NCBI GenBank assembly: GCA_012861695.1
Contig: JAAOOA010000027.1
Coordinates: forward strand, 21,654,423 to 21,718,422
DNA: 64,000 bases
Direction: 5' to 3'
DNA from: Trematomus loennbergii
Lineage: Eukaryota > Chordata > Actinopteri > Perciformes > Nototheniidae
The notes under the pieces were generated by a model, which saw only the letters and a list, made by a program, of their open reading frames with translations, was not told where the DNA came from and made no database searches. Positions 62,217-64,000 of the stretch are shown in pieces. A program made the translations under genes and the position numbers. Each line of letters starts with the position of its first letter. The first letter of the stretch is position 1.

Positions 62217-64000
62217 GCTCTTTAAGATAACCAGACACCTGCACTCACAGATATGCACCACTAACCTACATAAAAGTTCTTCTTTCAGCCGAACATACTG
62301 TACATAAACACAAAGCACAAGGGGGGCTTTTTAAGCGGTAACAGACGACTAGAAACACACTCAGAAAAGCAGACTGGGACGTCTACCAAATTATACTGAA
62401 GCTAAGTGAACAGTAAAGGAACATATGTATAGTGACAGAGGTGAGCGGATGATATCTGTTGTTAGGACCAGTTATTCCTCAGATGTGTGACAAAAGCTGA
62501 ATCACAATCTGACCCGGGCCTGGCCAACATGAGGCCCCAAGCAAAGTTATATGATGAGGCCCTCTGTTTCGGGGGGGGGGGGGAAGCCTAGTGGAGCCTC
62601 GCAGCGGCGAAACCGTGCCGTGCCACACTAATTGCGCCAGATAAGCGCATTGTCTATGTGTAATCAAATCCATTTATATAACTGGATCCATTTCCCTGAA
62701 GGTGTAATGGGTCAAAGTGAAAGCATTGTCCGTGTACACTCTATAGGATTTGACCTAGGCAAAACCCTTTCTGTTTCTCTTTGAGTATCTTTGGATATAT
62801 CAGTTTTGGAATCAGTCACAGGAGCTACATCTGCCTCCGTCACAACTGAAACTCTTGGATTACCAGAGAGCAAAGTTCTCTTTCAGCATTCAGGGAAATA
62901 TCGCGCAATCATCCTGCTGACTCCTAACATAACTCGTGAAGGAGGAGGCTTCCTGATTTTATTTGAAAAAGTTCATTTCCTAGAAATAGTTGTTGCTGTC
63001 ATCATTTTGGCATCCTTATTTAACTTATATTTTCTCAATAGTATATGAAAAACATAATTGGGATTATAGTGTAGTAAACAGGCGAAATGATGTCATTAAA
63101 AGAAATGTTTATTTGATTAAATTATGTTTCGATCAGATAATAATAGTAATAGATTACATTTGTATAGCGCCTTTCAAGGGACCCAAGGCCGCTTTACATG
63201 GTGAACAAACAACGAACCATAATACAGATAATACAATGAACATTCATCTGTCATGAATCCAGAGAAAACATTGGAGTTTACATTTGGAATTAATCTAAAT
63301 ATCCTCAGTCTTTTCTATTGTAAATGTTGATCTTTAGTGATTGAGTTTGTCTTTTTTAATGTCAAAATGTTATTCCATTAGCACTGCAGTCACCGATTTT
63401 AAAAACACTTTCATAATTTCAGTAGTCAAGTGTCAGTTTAGCGGTGTCAAACAAGGAAAATGTTTTCAAAGTAGCTAATAATGAATCTGTAAAAGAAAGA
63501 AGGAATCAGCAAAAATATTATTTTAATATGAAACCACTGATTTGCTGTTTTAATAAATTGTTACTTGGATTCATTTCACCAGGATTAACATATTTGGCAT
63601 TTTAATGATAAGTCTGTTACTTCTAGCTGGAAGTTTCAATGTTCACTTTAATGTCAAGAGGAGCTGTTGATAAGTATCTTACAAAAGAAGAAACAAAATG
63701 TGTCCTGTACACTAAACGGTGCATTTCCAAGCAACTAGTGTTTCCTGTCCAGTATTTCCTGTTTTGATTCAAAACACCATATTGTTGATGGGACGTCATT
63801 TAGGAATTCCTCTCCCACAATGTGCACAATGCTTGTAGTGACAAGTCAGGAAGAAATGTCCTGCGATAAGAAACAGCCTTATTTAAAAAGTCCCTCGTCT
63901 AGTGCATGCAAAGAGGAATATTGTAAGTCTAGATATATGACCTTGAACGCAAAGAACACATACAGCATTATCCCCTCTGAAAAGGATTATCAGAGTGTCG
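62216..64000. other. clec16a intron continuing past the window edge
   Basis: No further clec16a exon is recognisable. A run of 14 G (62566-62582 area) and a repeat-like phrase GTATAGCGCCTTTCAAGGGA (about 63160-63180), common in fish genomes, are present. Confidence 0.5.

Overview
The window is vertebrate nuclear DNA, almost certainly from a teleost fish (probably a percomorph; species not determinable by eye). It shows multi-exon genes with GT-AG introns, very long (CA/TG)n microsatellites and many short TTAA-flanked or hAT-like non-autonomous transposons of the kind common in fish. Four genes are recognisable: nubp1 (+), ciita (+), dexi (-) and clec16a (+). This order matches the human 16p13.13 autoimmunity locus (NUBP1-[TVP23A]-CIITA-DEXI-CLEC16A). 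I find no tvp23a exons between nubp1 and ciita.

Layout. Positions 1-2300 are a near-identical copy of 13093-15395 and carry a second copy of the last nubp1 exon. 2301-3822 is intergenic. nubp1 lies at 3823-14495 in ten coding exons. 15396-18677 is intergenic with one TTAA-type transposon. ciita lies at 18678-33930 in 22 coding exons. Its first coding exon is unusually long, followed by acidic and Pro/Ser/Thr-rich exons, a NACHT exon and C-terminal leucine-rich repeats. ciita and dexi converge, with poly(A) signals about 125 bp apart. dexi has its coding sequence in one exon (37354-37626, minus). dexi and clec16a diverge from a shared promoter with two inverted CCAAT boxes. clec16a starts at 38482 and runs off the right edge; sixteen coding exons, including a 6-nt microexon, cover roughly the first 620 residues.

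Nubp1 is a cytosolic Fe-S scaffold ATPase. Ciita is the NLR-family co-activator that switches on MHC class II genes. Dexi is a small membrane protein. Clec16a is an endolysosomal/mitophagy regulator. They are neighbours by ancestry rather than one pathway.

Two points dominate interpretation. First, the nubp1 region looks tandemly duplicated with a unit of about 13.1 kb, so a second nubp1 should lie just left of the window. Second, conserved exons of nubp1, ciita and clec16a carry about a dozen single-base indels that break frame, while splice sites remain intact. The two copies of the duplicated block also differ almost only by 1-2 base indels at a similar density. Consensus error in the assembly therefore explains the breaks better than gene death, but a real ciita lesion would mean impaired MHC class II control and is worth testing.
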